A stretch of DNA of 64,000 bases from an uncultured Pantoea sp. (GTDB lineage: Bacteria; Pseudomonadota; Gammaproteobacteria; Enterobacterales; Enterobacteriaceae): the NCBI GenBank assembly GCA_913778495.1, contig CAJYVD010000013.1, forward strand, positions 186,001 through 250,000, given 5' to 3'. The number at the start of each line of letters is the position of its first letter. The first letter of the stretch is position 1. A model generated the notes under the pieces. It was not told where the DNA came from and made no database searches. It saw only the letters and a list, made by a program, of their open reading frames with translations. The position numbers and the translations under genes are program-made. Of the stretch, positions 39,421 through 49,363 are shown piece after piece.

Positions 39421-41331
39421 TTACTGAGGCGCCGGTTGCTTCACAAACGCAATGGCGCGATCCAGGTCGCGGGTGCGTGGCGTGGGGGGCAAACTGTTCA
39501 AAAAGAGACCACCATAGGGCCGTGACACCAATCGCTGATCGCAAATCACCAGTACGCCGCGATCTGCGGTATCGCGAATTAATCGCCCTACGCCCTGCTT
39601 CAGGGTAATTACCGCGTCCGGCAGTTGCACATCGTTAAACGGATCGCCGCCGCGCAGGCGACAATCTTCCATGCGCGCCTTAAGCAGCGGATCTTCCGGT
39701 GAGGTAAACGGGAGTTTATCAATAATCACTAGCGACAGCGCGTCGCCGCGCACGTCAACCCCTTCCCAGAAGCTGCTGGTGGCCACCAGTAGCGCGTTGC
39801 CGGCTTCAAGGAACTGCTTCAGCAGCTGACCTTTACTGGTTTCGCCCTGCAGCAGCACAGGCAGTGTCATTGAAGCGCGAAACTCCGCCGCCAGTTCACG
39901 CATCATCTTGTGCGACGTGCACAGGAAAAAGCAGCGACCTTTGTTGGCATCAATCAGGGGCTTCATCATGCGCGCCAGCTGACGTGCGCCGCCGGGATAA
40001 TTTGGCTCCGGCATGTTGCGCGGCACGCACAGCAACGCCTGCTGGGCATAGTCAAACGGGCTATCGAGGATTAACGTGGTGGCGCTATCCACGCCTAAGC
40101 GACTGGCGAAATGGCTCATTTGTTCATTAACGGCCAGCGTGGCCGAGGTGAAGATCCAGGCGGCCTTTCGGTTGTCCATGACTTCGCGAAAACGCTCAGC
40201 CACCGACAGCGGCGTCAGTGCCAGCGTGAAGTGGCGGCTGGTGCACTCATACCAGTAACTAAAACCGGGCTCGTCAATCGCGCGTAAGCGTTTAAGACGG
40301 GTGCGATAGAGCGCCGCGCGCTCAAACGCGGCATCCAGCAGCGCGGAGCGTCCCAGCGAGAGTTTGATCACGTCGTAGCAGAGCTCCAGCGCGTCATCCA
40401 GCAGCGTCAACATTCGCATGATGCTGTTGTCACTCAATAAATCGCGCAGATTGCCGCGAAAGCCCGGTTCGCCGAGGGTAAGTCGAAAATCTTGTGCACA
40501 CTGGGCAAGGCGGTCGGCAGATTTCTGAAGCTGCTGGACATCACGCACTTCGGTGCGGTAAGCAAGGATAATGTCTTTGGCGAGATCCTGAAGCTGGCGA
40601 CTCGAAAGCTGCTGACCAAAATATTGGCTGGCGATATCAGGAAGCTGATGGGCTTCATCAAAAATCATCACGTCCGCTTCTGGGATCAGCTCGCCGAACC
40701 CGCCCTCTTTCACCACCAGATCGGCGAGGAAAAGATGATGATTCACCACCACCACGTCAGCATCCATGGCCTTTTTACGCGCCTTGACCACAAAGCACTC
40801 TTTATACAGCGGACAATCGCTGCCGAGGCAGTTGTCGTTGGTGCTGGTCACAGAAGGCCAGATCGGGCTGTCCTCGGCGACGTCCACGCAGCTGCTGATA
40901 TCGCCATCCACAGTCTGCGATGACCAGTTGCGCACGTGGATCAAATCCCCCAGCGCCTGCACGGTGAGATCGCCGCCGCTTTGATTTTGCTGTTCCAGAC
41001 GTTCGAGACAGAGGTAGTTGGAGCGGCCTTTCAGCAGCGCCGTTTTACCACTGAATTTGAGGGCGCCGGCGATGGTCGGCAAATCACGGTTATAGAGCTG
41101 ATCCTGAAGCGCCTTTGAGCCGGTTGAGACAATCACCTTTTTCTTGGCGCGCAGCGCGGGAGCAAGATAAGCGTAAGTCTTACCGGTACCGGTGCCGGCT
41201 TCCACCACCAGCTCGCCGCCCTGCTTTACCGCGTTGGTCACCGCCTGCGCCATTTCTCGCTGCGCCTCACGCGGCTTAAACCCCGGAATAGCCTGCGCCA
41301 GGGCGCCATCGACTGCAAAATCGTCTGCCAC
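39421..41331 (-). CDS. yoaA: YoaA, DinG/XPD-family DNA helicase
   Basis: 636 aa from a GTG at 41331 preceded by GAGGATGT. Superfamily 2 helicase motifs: Walker A EAGTGTGKTYAYL (42-54), DEAH box FDEAHQLPD, and C-terminal GVGRLIRD. An iron-sulfur cluster domain lies between, with cysteines at YLCLERL, SSCVDV, NCLGSDC and KECF. In E. coli YoaA pairs with the polymerase III subunit HolC and helps repair replication forks damaged by chain terminators. Heads the yoaA-tsaB-yeaY run. Confidence 0.96.
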   Translation of the reverse strand: MADDFAVDGALAQAIPGFKPREAQREMAQAVTNAVKQGGELVVEAGTGTGKTYAYLAPALRAKKKVIVSTGSKALQDQLYNRDLPTIAGALKFSGKTALLKGRSNYLCLERLEQQNQSGGDLTVQALGDLIHVRNWSSQTVDGDISSCVDVAEDSPIWPSVTSTNDNCLGSDCPLYKECFVVKARKKAMDADVVVVNHHLFLADLVVKEGGFGELIPEADVMIFDEAHQLPDIASQYFGQQLSSRQLQDLAKDIILAYRTEVRDVQQLQKSADRLAQCAQDFRLTLGEPGFRGNLRDLLSDNSIMRMLTLLDDALELCYDVIKLSLGRSALLDAAFERAALYRTRLKRLRAIDEPGFSYWYECTSRHFTLALTPLSVAERFREVMDNRKAAWIFTSATLAVNEQMSHFASRLGVDSATTLILDSPFDYAQQALLCVPRNMPEPNYPGGARQLARMMKPLIDANKGRCFFLCTSHKMMRELAAEFRASMTLPVLLQGETSKGQLLKQFLEAGNALLVATSSFWEGVDVRGDALSLVIIDKLPFTSPEDPLLKARMEDCRLRGGDPFNDVQLPDAVITLKQGVGRLIRDTADRGVLVICDQRLVSRPYGGLFLNSLPPTPRTRDLDRAIAFVKQPAPQ

Positions 41332-41454
41332 ACATCCTCACACTCTGCTTAAAACCACTGTAATTATGTCAGGATTCCCCTTTGCCGACCACAACAGATG
41401 ACAGCGCCCAGTAGGATATGGCAGGCTTACGCAGCAAAATGACAGGAGAACAAC

Positions 41455-41799
41455 ATGACCATTACGCGAATCGATCCCGCCCCGCGCATGTCCGAAGCCG
41501 TGGTGCATAATGACACCATTTATTACACCAGCGTTCCGGAAAATCTTGAGGATGACGCCGAAGCACAAACAGCGAATGCGCTGGCCGTGATTGACGCGCT
41601 GCTCGCGCGTGTAGGATCGGACAAAAGCAAAATTCTGGATGCCACGATATTTTTGGTCGATAAAGCCGACTTCCCGGCCATGAACCGCGCCTGGGATGCC
41701 TGGGTTTCACCCGACCATGCGCCGGTGCGCTGCACCGTGCAAGCCGGTCTGATGCATCCTCAATACAAAGTTGAAATCAAAATTATCGCCGCCCGCTAA
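41455..41799 (+). CDS. yoaB: YoaB, RidA/YjgF-family protein
   Basis: 114 aa, the E. coli length. RidA fold with the conserved N-terminal and C-terminal family blocks: DDAEAQTANALAVIDALLAR, KSKILDATIFLVD and the substrate-binding PVRCTVQAGLMHPQYKVEI with the arginine that defines active imine deaminases (PVR). Members hydrolyse reactive enamines/imines; the natural substrate of the YoaB branch is not known. Divergent from yoaA; convergent with yoaH, 12 bp apart. Confidence 0.93.
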   Translation: MTITRIDPAPRMSEAVVHNDTIYYTSVPENLEDDAEAQTANALAVIDALLARVGSDKSKILDATIFLVDKADFPAMNRAWDAWVSPDHAPVRCTVQAGLMHPQYKVEIKIIAAR

Positions 41800-41811
41800 C
41801 GCGTTCGGGTG

Positions 41812-42003
41812 CTATTCGTCATTATGCTCGTCTTCATCGTCGAATAGCGCCCGAATACCTTCACCTTGATAGGTCTGACGGATCTCTTGCGCCACCTGCG
41901 CAATCGCCTGACCGCTGGACATGCCGTCCGCCATCAGCTCCTGAATACGTTCAACCGCCTGCTGCTGCTGCTCGTGAGATAACGCGGGAAGACCTGTAAA
42001 CAT
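41812..42003 (-). CDS. yoaH: YoaH, UPF0181 small protein
   Basis: 63 aa from the ATG at 42003, which has AGGAG 7 bp upstream; the longer frame to 42033 adds 10 unlike residues. Core [20 protein letters not shown] followed by [20 protein letters not shown], then a strongly acidic tail [10 protein letters not shown]. Function unknown. It lies beside pabB, divergently, as in E. coli. Confidence 0.92.
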   Translation of the reverse strand: MFTGLPALSHEQQQQAVERIQELMADGMSSGQAIAQVAQEIRQTYQGEGIRALFDDEDEHNDE

Positions 42004-42113
42004 AGCGAACTCCTGATAGTAAAGAGCGGGCATTATTCCACGCGGAACAAACAGGTGCCAGTGAGATAAAAATATGCCAGGCTACGCGCCTGCTTGCTGA
42101 ACTGAATCGCACC

Positions 42114-43472
42114 ATGACCGTTGACACACTCACCTTGACGTATACGCCGGATGCGCTGCTGCACCGGTTCTCTGCCCTTGCCCATCGTCCCTGGGCGATG
42201 CTCTTAACCTCCGGCGGAGCGGACCACACGGACAATCGCTTTGATATCCTGACTGCCGACCCGCGCTTCACGCTCACCACGCGCGGCGAGATCACGGAAA
42301 TTGACGACGGCGGCGATGTCCTTCTCTCCAACGCCGATCCGCTGGCGTTGGTTCAGCAGCACATTGCCCGGTTGGGCGCAGCACCCGCGTTTCACCCGGA
42401 TCGCCCTTTTCAGGGGGGCGCGCTCGGACTCTTTGGCTACGATCTCGGTCGCCGCTTTGAGACCCTGCCCCAGCGCGCTGCGCGCGATCTGCACACGCCT
42501 GACATGGCCGTGGGCATTTACGATTGGGCGCTGATAGCCGATCATCATCGTCGCACCCTCACGCTGGTGTCGCTGGAGGATGCAAATCGGCGCTGGCAGT
42601 GGCTGCAAGCCCAAGCGATTCCTGCGCCCAAGCCTTTCGCCCTCACCAGCGACTGGCAGTCATCGCTGAGTTCGGCGGACTACGCTACGCGCTTCGACGC
42701 CATCCAGCGCTACATTCAGGCAGGCGACTGCTATCAGGTTAATCTGGCGCAGCGCTTTCAGGCGAGCTATCGCGGCGATGAATGGCAGGCTTTTTTGCGT
42801 CTTAATCAGGCCAATCGCGCGCCGTTTAGCGCCTTTATCCGGTTAGCGCAGAGCGCGATATTGAGCCTGTCGCCAGAGCGTTTTCTGGCGCTGAAACAGC
42901 AGGAAATCGAAACCCGGCCTATTAAAGGCACCTTGCCTCGCCTCAGCGATCCCGCAGCCGATCGACTGCAGGCGCAAAAACTGGCCAACGCCGAGAAAGA
43001 TCGCGCGGAAAATCTGATGATTGTCGATCTGTTGCGCAATGACATTGGCCGCGTGGCCGAGCCCGGAAGCGTTAGCGTACCCGAGCTGTTTAAAGTTGAA
43101 GCGTTTCCCGCCGTGCACCATCTCGTCAGTACGGTGCGCGCCCGTCTGCCCGATCGCTTAACCGCCAGCGATCTGCTGCGGGCCTGTTTTCCCGGTGGCT
43201 CGATCACCGGCGCACCCAAAATCCGCGCCATGGAAATCATCGAAGAACTGGAGCCGCAGCGGCGTAACGCCTGGTGCGGCAGCATCGGTTATCTCAGCCT
43301 GTGCGGACGCATGGACACCAGCATCACCATCCGCACGCTGATTGCAGAAAATCAGCGGCTGTACTGTGCTGCCGGGGGCGGCATTGTCGCGGACAGCGAT
43401 CGCGAAGCGGAGTATCAAGAGACCTTCCATAAGGTCAATCGCATTTTACCCTGCCTGCGGAATGAGGAATAA
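42114..43472 (+). CDS. pabB: Aminodeoxychorismate synthase component I (PabB)
   Basis: 452 aa chorismate-utilising enzyme. C-terminal domain motifs: DCYQVNLAQRF, the PIKGTLPRL lysine segment, ENLMIVDLLRNDIG, and ACFPGGSITGAPKIRAMEII; the N-terminal domain (about 1-170) is the trpE-like part. With PabA (glutaminase) it converts chorismate to 4-amino-4-deoxychorismate for folate. nudL begins one base after its stop, with its ribosome site inside pabB, so the two are coupled. Confidence 0.97.
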   Translation: MTVDTLTLTYTPDALLHRFSALAHRPWAMLLTSGGADHTDNRFDILTADPRFTLTTRGEITEIDDGGDVLLSNADPLALVQQHIARLGAAPAFHPDRPFQGGALGLFGYDLGRRFETLPQRAARDLHTPDMAVGIYDWALIADHHRRTLTLVSLEDANRRWQWLQAQAIPAPKPFALTSDWQSSLSSADYATRFDAIQRYIQAGDCYQVNLAQRFQASYRGDEWQAFLRLNQANRAPFSAFIRLAQSAILSLSPERFLALKQQEIETRPIKGTLPRLSDPAADRLQAQKLANAEKDRAENLMIVDLLRNDIGRVAEPGSVSVPELFKVEAFPAVHHLVSTVRARLPDRLTASDLLRACFPGGSITGAPKIRAMEIIEELEPQRRNAWCGSIGYLSLCGRMDTSITIRTLIAENQRLYCAAGGGIVADSDREAEYQETFHKVNRILPCLRNEE

Positions 43473-43473
43473 T

Positions 43474-44079
43474 ATGCATCTGACGCTGGATCAGTTTCTG
43501 AGCCGGTTTATGCTGCACCTGCCGACCGCGCCGTCTGCCGCCGCGCAGGGCGATCGTCACGCAGCCGTGCTGGTGCCCGTTATCAACGCGGCCCAACCCG
43601 AATTGCTGCTCACGCGCCGCGCGGCTCAACTGCGCAAACATGCTGGTCAGGTCGCTTTTCCCGGTGGGATGCAGGACGCCAGCGACGCCTCGCTGATCCA
43701 TACCGCACTGCGTGAGGCCCAGGAAGAAGTGGGCATCGCGCCCGAGCAGGTGCGCGTGGTGGGGACGCTGCCGCCGGTCACCAGCAGTATCGGCTTCGCA
43801 GTTACGCCCGTGGTGGGCATCGTGGCGCCTGACGCCAGGCTGACGCTGAATCCCGACGAAGTGGAGAGCGCGTTTACGATGCCGCTGGCCGAAGCGCTGC
43901 GGCTGAGCCGCTACAGCGGCTTTACGCTGCAACGTGGCAACCGTCGGCATCAACTTTGGCTCTCCTGGTACGGCGACTATTTTATCTGGGGCATGACCGC
44001 GGGCATCATTCGCGAATTAGGTCAGCAAATCGCGCTAACCGATGTCGCGCATCTACCCTCTTCTGCTCATCAGCGCTGA
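43474..44079 (+). CDS. nudL: NudL (YeaB), Nudix hydrolase, CoA pyrophosphatase type
   Basis: 201 aa from the ATG at 43474 (MHLTLDQFLSRFMLHLPTAP); GAGGAA just upstream lies in the end of pabB. The Nudix box spans GGMQDASDASLIHTALREAQ plus EEVGI (about 64-88), and the UPF0035/CoA signature LRKHAGQVAFPGG precedes it. The family cleaves CoA to 4'-phosphopantetheine and 3',5'-ADP. Same place, pabB-nudL-sdaA, as in E. coli. Confidence 0.93.
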   Translation: MHLTLDQFLSRFMLHLPTAPSAAAQGDRHAAVLVPVINAAQPELLLTRRAAQLRKHAGQVAFPGGMQDASDASLIHTALREAQEEVGIAPEQVRVVGTLPPVTSSIGFAVTPVVGIVAPDARLTLNPDEVESAFTMPLAEALRLSRYSGFTLQRGNRRHQLWLSWYGDYFIWGMTAGIIRELGQQIALTDVAHLPSSAHQR

Positions 44080-44212
44080 GTTTTCAGCCTGCACAACGCA
44101 TAACTATTTCTACTCTTTTTAATTAGTTTATTTCATGCGAAAAGCCGATCGTCCCCGCGTGCAGACGATTACTATTAGCCGCATAAACGGCCCTGCCCGT
44201 ATAAATAAGATT

Positions 44213-44228
44213 TGTGAGGAGCGTCACC
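44213..44228 (+). promoter_or_regulatory. CRP-like palindrome over the sdaA ribosome site
   Basis: TGTGA-GGAGCG-TCACC, matching the CRP core TGTGA-N6-TCACA at 9 of 10 positions. It covers the AGGAG ribosome site (44217-44221) directly before the GTG start, which is an odd position for activation; it could be chance or a repressive site. A TATAAA lies at 44201-44206. Confidence 0.35.
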
Positions 44229-44229
44229 C

Positions 44230-45594
44230 GTGATTAGTGTTTTTGACATGTTCAAAGTGGGCATCGGCCCATCCAGTTCGCATACTGTTGGCCCCATGAA
44301 AGCGGGTAAGCAGTTTGTCGACCTGCTCACCGAACAGGGAAAACTCCAGGCGATTACGCGCGTTGCGGTGGACGTGTATGGCTCGCTGTCCCTCACTGGC
44401 AAGGGGCATCACACTGATATCGCCATCATTATGGGTCTGGCAGGGTTCGAGCCCGCCACGGTTGATATCGATAGCATTCCTGCTTTTATTAAAGATGTTG
44501 AACAGCGCGAACGCTTGTTGCTGGCTCAGGGCGCGCACGAAGTCGATTTCCCCCGCGAGGGCGGCATGGTATTTCGCAGTGAAAATCTGTCGCTGCATGA
44601 AAATGGCATGACGCTGTATGCGTTTGAAGGCGATTTGCTGGTGCTGAGCAAAACGTATTACTCCATTGGCGGAGGCTTCATCGTGGATGAAGCGCATTTT
44701 GGGGAATCGGTGCTGGATGAAGTGTCCGTGCCTTATCCCTTCCACTCCGCCAAAGCGCTGCTGGCGCACTGTCACGAAACCGGCCTCTCGCTTTCCGGGC
44801 TGGTGATGAAAAACGAACTGGCCCTGCACGACCGTGAAGAAATTTACGCCTATTTCGGTCACGTCTGGCAAACCATGCAGGCGTGCATCGATCGCGGCCT
44901 GAACACCGAAGGTGTGTTACCCGGTCCATTGCGCGTGCCGCGTCGCGCGGCCTCGCTGCGCCGTCTGCTGGTCTCTTCTAACAAGCACTCCAACGATCCA
45001 ATGAATGTGATTGACTGGGTCAACATGTTTGCACTGGCGGTCAATGAAGAGAACGCCGCAGGTGGGCGCGTCGTCACCGCGCCCACCAACGGCGCCTGCG
45101 GTATCGTGCCGGCTGTACTGGCTTACTACGATCATTTTATTGAAACCGTCACGCCGGATACGTTCCTTCGCTACTTCCTTGCGTCGGGTGCCATTGGCGT
45201 GCTCTACAAGATGAACGCGTCGATTTCTGGTGCCGAAGTTGGCTGTCAGGGAGAAGTGGGCGTGGCCTGCTCCATGGCGGCGGCGGGTCTGGCTGAGCTG
45301 CTCGGTGCCAGCCCGGAACAGGTGTGTGTGGCAGCAGAAATTGGTATGGAGCATAACCTCGGATTGACCTGCGATCCGGTTGCCGGTCAGGTTCAGGTGC
45401 CGTGCATTGAACGCAACGCCATCGCCTCAGTAAAAGCCATTAACGCCGCACGTATGGCGCTGCGCCGTACCAGTGAACCGCGCGTTTCACTGGATAAGGT
45501 GATTGAAACCATGTATGAGACCGGCAAAGACATGAACGCCAAATACCGTGAAACGTCGCGCGGTGGCCTGGCGATTAAGGTTCAGTGCGACTAG
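44230..45594 (+). CDS. sdaA: L-serine deaminase I
   Basis: 454 aa from a GTG at 44230 with AGGAG 8 bp upstream; same length and start type as E. coli SdaA. Two domains: a beta domain (about 1-150, begins [19 protein letters not shown]) and the catalytic alpha domain with the [4Fe-4S] cysteines in [19 protein letters not shown] and VPCIERNA. It dehydrates L-serine to pyruvate and ammonia in the cytoplasm and is oxygen-sensitive. Followed by a strong terminator. Confidence 0.97.
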   Translation: MISVFDMFKVGIGPSSSHTVGPMKAGKQFVDLLTEQGKLQAITRVAVDVYGSLSLTGKGHHTDIAIIMGLAGFEPATVDIDSIPAFIKDVEQRERLLLAQGAHEVDFPREGGMVFRSENLSLHENGMTLYAFEGDLLVLSKTYYSIGGGFIVDEAHFGESVLDEVSVPYPFHSAKALLAHCHETGLSLSGLVMKNELALHDREEIYAYFGHVWQTMQACIDRGLNTEGVLPGPLRVPRRAASLRRLLVSSNKHSNDPMNVIDWVNMFALAVNEENAAGGRVVTAPTNGACGIVPAVLAYYDHFIETVTPDTFLRYFLASGAIGVLYKMNASISGAEVGCQGEVGVACSMAAAGLAELLGASPEQVCVAAEIGMEHNLGLTCDPVAGQVQVPCIERNAIASVKAINAARMALRRTSEPRVSLDKVIETMYETGKDMNAKYRETSRGGLAIKVQCD

Positions 45595-45677
45595 CGTAGC
45601 GGTGCTTGATTATGCATTTACGGGCTCTTTTTATGCCGATGCCGCTACCCCAGCACAGATAAACCAGATACAGTAAA

Positions 45678-45713
45678 AACCGCGCGGTCCTGAGTGACCG
45701 CGCGGTTTTTTTT
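45678..45713 (+). terminator. Intrinsic terminator of sdaA
   Basis: Perfect 12-bp stem AACCGCGCGGTC/GACCGCGCGGTT around CTGAGT (45678-45707), then T to 45713. 83 bp after the sdaA stop. Confidence 0.93.
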
Positions 45714-45815
45714 GGCGCCGCTTTTTTTGCCCACCGCGCTAAACCTGGCCGCCATAATGCCGATAACACACACGTTAATTTGGCTTCATTTTCTTGGTTT
45801 ACAAGGTGGTTACTG

Positions 45816-47378
45816 ATGATGGCTCCCCAGCAATTTGTGGGTCAATTTCGCCGTAAGCGTCTGCTTATTGCGATAGCGATCGCGACGCTGGTTCTGGTTC
45901 TTACGCTCACATTTCGCTACGTTGAAGAGAAATCACGCATTGAACAGCAATCGTCAAATTTTGCCTCCCGCGCCATAGAACGCTTTGACCGTATATTTTC
46001 CCCGTTGGACGTCTCGGCCAACAACACGCTCGGCCTGGTAGGCGTCCCCTGCGCCCTGGTGCGTTACCCGCTGATCGAGAAAATTGCCGCCTTGCAGACC
46101 GTTCGTACCATGGTGCTGGTGGAAGACGACCGCATTTATTGTTCGAGCGTGTATGGCCCGCGCAACCTCTCTTTCAGCGAAACCTATCCGGAATTTGCAC
46201 TGAACAATCAGCATTTTTTGCTGACCCAAGACGATGACCTGCTCAAGGGCTCGCCGGTGTTATTACTCTGGACCCCGAAGTCGTTAAATAACCGTGATGG
46301 ACTGCTGCAGGTAATTAACATCGAACAGATGACCAATTATCTGCTAGAGCCGCAGCTGCCTTGGGTTGAGCGCGCCGTGTTTAATGTCGGGGGTAAAAGC
46401 CTGGAGTACGGCAACCCGATGATTGAACCCACCGAACCGGCTGATGACGAGGTTGCCTACGAGCAGGCTTCTTTGCGCTATCCGTTTACCATCACCCTCT
46501 ACGGCCCTTCGCCAGCCCGGCTGGCTCTGCATTCGCTGCCCTCTCAGCTGCCGCTGGCGCTGCTGCTGAGCCTGCTGATGGGCTATATCGTTTGGTTGGC
46601 CACGGCAAATCGTATGAGCCTGAGCTGGCAAATTAGCTACGGTATCACCGCCAATGAATTTATGGTTTATTGCCAGCCGTTGATTAATGCTAAAAGCGGC
46701 GAGTGTGACGGTATCGAGCTGCTGCTGCGCTGGCATAATCCTCGTCAAGGCTGGATCGCCCCCGACGTATTTATCCCGCTCGCTGAGCGCCAAAATTTGA
46801 TCGCGCCGCTCACCCGTTTTGTGATTGCCCGCGTGGTGGAGGCCCTTCCCAGTTTGCCCCAGTGCCCCCATTTCCACATCGCCATTAACGTCGCGGCCAG
46901 CCACTTTCATAACCGGGCGATCGTCGATGATTTACAGGCCATGTGGTGGCCCGCTAATCCGCTGCCGAAGTTAGTGGTGGAGCTGACAGAACGCGACGCG
47001 CTGCCCGTGATCGACCAAACCGTGGTAGCCCAGCTGCACGATATCGGCGTCCGCCTTGCCATCGACGACTTTGGCACCGGCCACAGCTCGCTCGCCTACC
47101 TGAAAGATCTGAAGCCGGACGTGCTGAAAATCGACAAGATTTTCACCGCCGCCATCGGTACGGACGCCATCAACGCCACCGTGACCGATATGGTGATTTC
47201 TCTGGCCCAGCGCCTGAATATCGCGCTCGTTGCAGAAGGGGTCGAAACCGCTGAGCAGGCACGCTACCTGTGCGCGCGCGGTGTGGATCATCTGCAAGGC
47301 TATTATTATGCGCGCCCCATGCCGATAGAAGATTTCCCTGCCTGGCTGGCACACTATCAGGCCGTGCTGCCAGGTTGA
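45816..47378 (+). CDS. pdeD: PdeD (YoaD), CSS-motif cyclic-di-GMP phosphodiesterase
   Basis: 520 aa from the ATG at 45816, preceded by AAGGTGG; an upstream TTG frame at 45780 lacks a ribosome site. Two membrane segments (about 17-35 and 230-250) enclose a periplasmic CSS domain with VPCALVRYPL and IYCSSVYG. The cytoplasmic EAL domain (about 265-515) keeps the catalytic set: ELLLRW in place of EALLRW, NVAASHF, ELTERD, IDDFGTGHSS, KIDKIF and EGVET. It breaks c-di-GMP to pGpG; in this class periplasmic disulphide status controls activity. Placed between sdaA and yoaE as in E. coli. Confidence 0.93.
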   Translation: MMAPQQFVGQFRRKRLLIAIAIATLVLVLTLTFRYVEEKSRIEQQSSNFASRAIERFDRIFSPLDVSANNTLGLVGVPCALVRYPLIEKIAALQTVRTMVLVEDDRIYCSSVYGPRNLSFSETYPEFALNNQHFLLTQDDDLLKGSPVLLLWTPKSLNNRDGLLQVINIEQMTNYLLEPQLPWVERAVFNVGGKSLEYGNPMIEPTEPADDEVAYEQASLRYPFTITLYGPSPARLALHSLPSQLPLALLLSLLMGYIVWLATANRMSLSWQISYGITANEFMVYCQPLINAKSGECDGIELLLRWHNPRQGWIAPDVFIPLAERQNLIAPLTRFVIARVVEALPSLPQCPHFHIAINVAASHFHNRAIVDDLQAMWWPANPLPKLVVELTERDALPVIDQTVVAQLHDIGVRLAIDDFGTGHSSLAYLKDLKPDVLKIDKIFTAAIGTDAINATVTDMVISLAQRLNIALVAEGVETAEQARYLCARGVDHLQGYYYARPMPIEDFPAWLAHYQAVLPG

Positions 47379-47391
47379 GTCACACGCATAA

Positions 47392-47420
47392 AAAAAGGCC
47401 GTCAAAATGACGGCCTTTCG
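47392..47420. terminator. Bidirectional terminator between pdeD and yoaE
   Basis: 11-bp stem AAAGGCCGTCA/TGACGGCCTTT around AAA (47394-47418); A-rich on the left and T-rich on the right, serving both converging genes. 16 bp after the pdeD stop. Confidence 0.85.
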
Positions 47421-47442
47421 TGTACCTACAACCTCAGCGCGG

Positions 47443-49011
47443 TTAGGCGTCCAGCTCCTCATCCTCATGCGGCTTGTCTTTGGTAATACGGACCAGATCG
47501 ATGCGGTAATCCGTCGCCTCAACGATAGCGAAATGAAGCGGCGGCATATCAATCACATCGCCAGGCAGCGGCAGCTGGCCCTTCTGGGCAATCAACAGAC
47601 CGGCCAGCGAGGCATGATCCTCCTGGCGATCCACCAGCTCATGATAATCAAGCAGCTGTTGTAACGAATGGAGGTCGGTTCCGCCTTTGACCAGCCAGCC
47701 CTCACCGTCAGCGACAATATCGGGCGTTTCATCTTCGTCCGGAAATTCACCGGCGATCGCTTCCAGTACGTCCAGCGGCGTAATCAAGCCCTGCACCACA
47801 CCAAATTCGTTGGTCACGATAACGAAACTGCCTTTCGCCCGGCGCAATACGCCCAGCAGGTTGATTGGATCCAACGTTTCCGGTACCACAATGGCCGGAC
47901 TGTTGGCGGCGAACGTGGCCACATCCATGCCATGCTCCAGCGCCACCAGTAACTCTTTGGCACGCACCACGCCGATGATTTCATCCAGCTCGCCGCGGCA
48001 AACCGGGAACAGGCTGTGCGGCGTATCTAACAGCTGAATACGGATCTCATCCAGCGGACGGGTCACATCAACCCACGAGATATTGCCGCGCGGCGTCATG
48101 ATACTGCGGATCGAGCGCTGCGAGAGCGTCAACACGCCGTTAATCATGTAGCGCTCCTCCTCCTGGAACGCCTCCTGCGGCAGCGCTTCCGCGCTCGCAG
48201 GGTCTTCGTTGGCGGCAGGTTGATTACGCTGACGTCCGCCCATCAGACGTAAAATCGCTTCTGCGGTGCGCTCACGCATCGGGCGACGCGCCTGATGACG
48301 CAGGAAGTTGCGCCGGGCAATCTGATTAAACAATTCAATCAGGATCGAGAAGCCAATCGCCGCGTAGAGATAGCCTTTTGGAATATGGAAGCCAAAGCCT
48401 TCCGCCACCAGCGACAAACCAATCATCAGCAGGAAGCTCAGGCAGAGCACGACCACGGTGGGATGCGCGTTGACGAAGTTGGTCAGCGGCTTCGAAGCCA
48501 GCAGCATCACGCCCATCGCAATCACCACGGCGGTCATCATGATAGGGAGATTATTGACCATCCCCACCGCGGTAATGACGGCATCCAGTGAAAACACGGC
48601 GTCCAGCACCACAATTTGCGTGACCACGGCCCAGAAGCTGGCGTAGCCTTTATTGCCCTGTTGCTCCATACCGCGATTTTCCAGCCGCTCATGGAGCTCC
48701 ATCGTGGCTTTAAACAGCAGGAACAGGCCCCCCACCAGCAAGATCAAGTCACGTCCGGAAAAACTGAAGTCAGCAATGCTAAACAGCGGTCGCGTGAGCG
48801 TCACCATCCATGAAATAAGCGACAGCAGTCCCAGTCGCATCACCAGCGCCAGAGAGAGACCAATCAGGCGCGCCTTGTCCCGCTGCTTAGGCGGCAGCTT
48901 GTCGGCAAGGATGGCAATAAACACCAGGTTATCGATGCCAAGCACGATCTCCAGCACAATCAGCGTCAGCAGACCCGCCCAAATTGAGGGGTCGAAGAGA
49001 AACTCCATCAA
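47443..49011 (-). CDS. yoaE: YoaE, TerC-family membrane protein with CBS and CorC domains
   Basis: 522 aa. N-terminal TerC domain (about 1-240) with seven or so membrane segments and the metal-site motif [15 protein letters not shown], repeated in part as [17 protein letters not shown]. Then a pair of CBS domains (about 300-420) and a C-terminal CorC/HlyC transporter-associated domain (about 435-515). Probably exports or co-translationally supplies metal ions; the substrate is unknown for YoaE. Divergent from manX. The upstream region contains a palindrome GAGCTTAAGCTC at 49170-49181. Confidence 0.93.
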   Translation of the reverse strand: MMEFLFDPSIWAGLLTLIVLEIVLGIDNLVFIAILADKLPPKQRDKARLIGLSLALVMRLGLLSLISWMVTLTRPLFSIADFSFSGRDLILLVGGLFLLFKATMELHERLENRGMEQQGNKGYASFWAVVTQIVVLDAVFSLDAVITAVGMVNNLPIMMTAVVIAMGVMLLASKPLTNFVNAHPTVVVLCLSFLLMIGLSLVAEGFGFHIPKGYLYAAIGFSILIELFNQIARRNFLRHQARRPMRERTAEAILRLMGGRQRNQPAANEDPASAEALPQEAFQEEERYMINGVLTLSQRSIRSIMTPRGNISWVDVTRPLDEIRIQLLDTPHSLFPVCRGELDEIIGVVRAKELLVALEHGMDVATFAANSPAIVVPETLDPINLLGVLRRAKGSFVIVTNEFGVVQGLITPLDVLEAIAGEFPDEDETPDIVADGEGWLVKGGTDLHSLQQLLDYHELVDRQEDHASLAGLLIAQKGQLPLPGDVIDMPPLHFAIVEATDYRIDLVRITKDKPHEDEELDA

Positions 49012-49319
49012 TGGCTCCTTAATAAAAGCAGGGACGAACGTCTACTGGTCTGCACCGCAAGGTGAGACGTCAGGGGATTAGCGAAGGTGTTAACGCGGGT
49101 GCGCGTTGGGATAAGCGCCAGGCAGCGCAAGGCATGGGTGAAGCAACGTCGGTGACGGTCCATAGGGGTGAGCTTAAGCTCCTTACTCCTGATAATAAAC
49201 AGAAGGCTAATGTATCAGTTACCTCAACAAGATCAAAAAATTTAACTAGCTTTACAAATACTCAGACGCATTTAGGCAACGTCACAAAAAACCACATCGC
49301 TGTCCCTCTCGGCGCGATT

Positions 49320-49335
49320 GCTGACAAACATCACA
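49320..49335 (+). promoter_or_regulatory. CRP-like site upstream of manX
   Basis: GCTGA-CAAACA-TCACA: the right half-site is perfect and the left keeps the central TGA. It stands 5 bp before the Mlc-like box, the same order as in the E. coli manXYZ promoter, which is CRP-activated. Confidence 0.5.
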
Positions 49336-49339
49336 ATAA

Positions 49340-49363
49340 TTATTTTTTCGAACACTAAAATAA
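49340..49363 (+). promoter_or_regulatory. Mlc-like operator upstream of manX
   Basis: Inverted repeat TTATTTT-N10-AAAATAA, with TTTCGAACACTAAAATAAAT very close to the Mlc box of E. coli manX as I remember it. Mlc represses the mannose PTS genes when glucose-PTS flux is low. Confidence 0.6.

Noticed and set aside
49012..49200. yybP-ykoY manganese riboswitch in the yoaE leader
   Set aside because: A palindrome GAGCTTAAGCTC and a GGAGTA are present on the minus strand, and yoaE is TerC-like, but I could not place the paired CAAGACC element, so support is insufficient. A covariance-model search would decide.
49062..49358. 98-codon plus ORF upstream of manX
   Set aside because: No ribosome site, no protein family, and it covers the CRP-like and Mlc-like sites; it is an intergenic open frame by chance.
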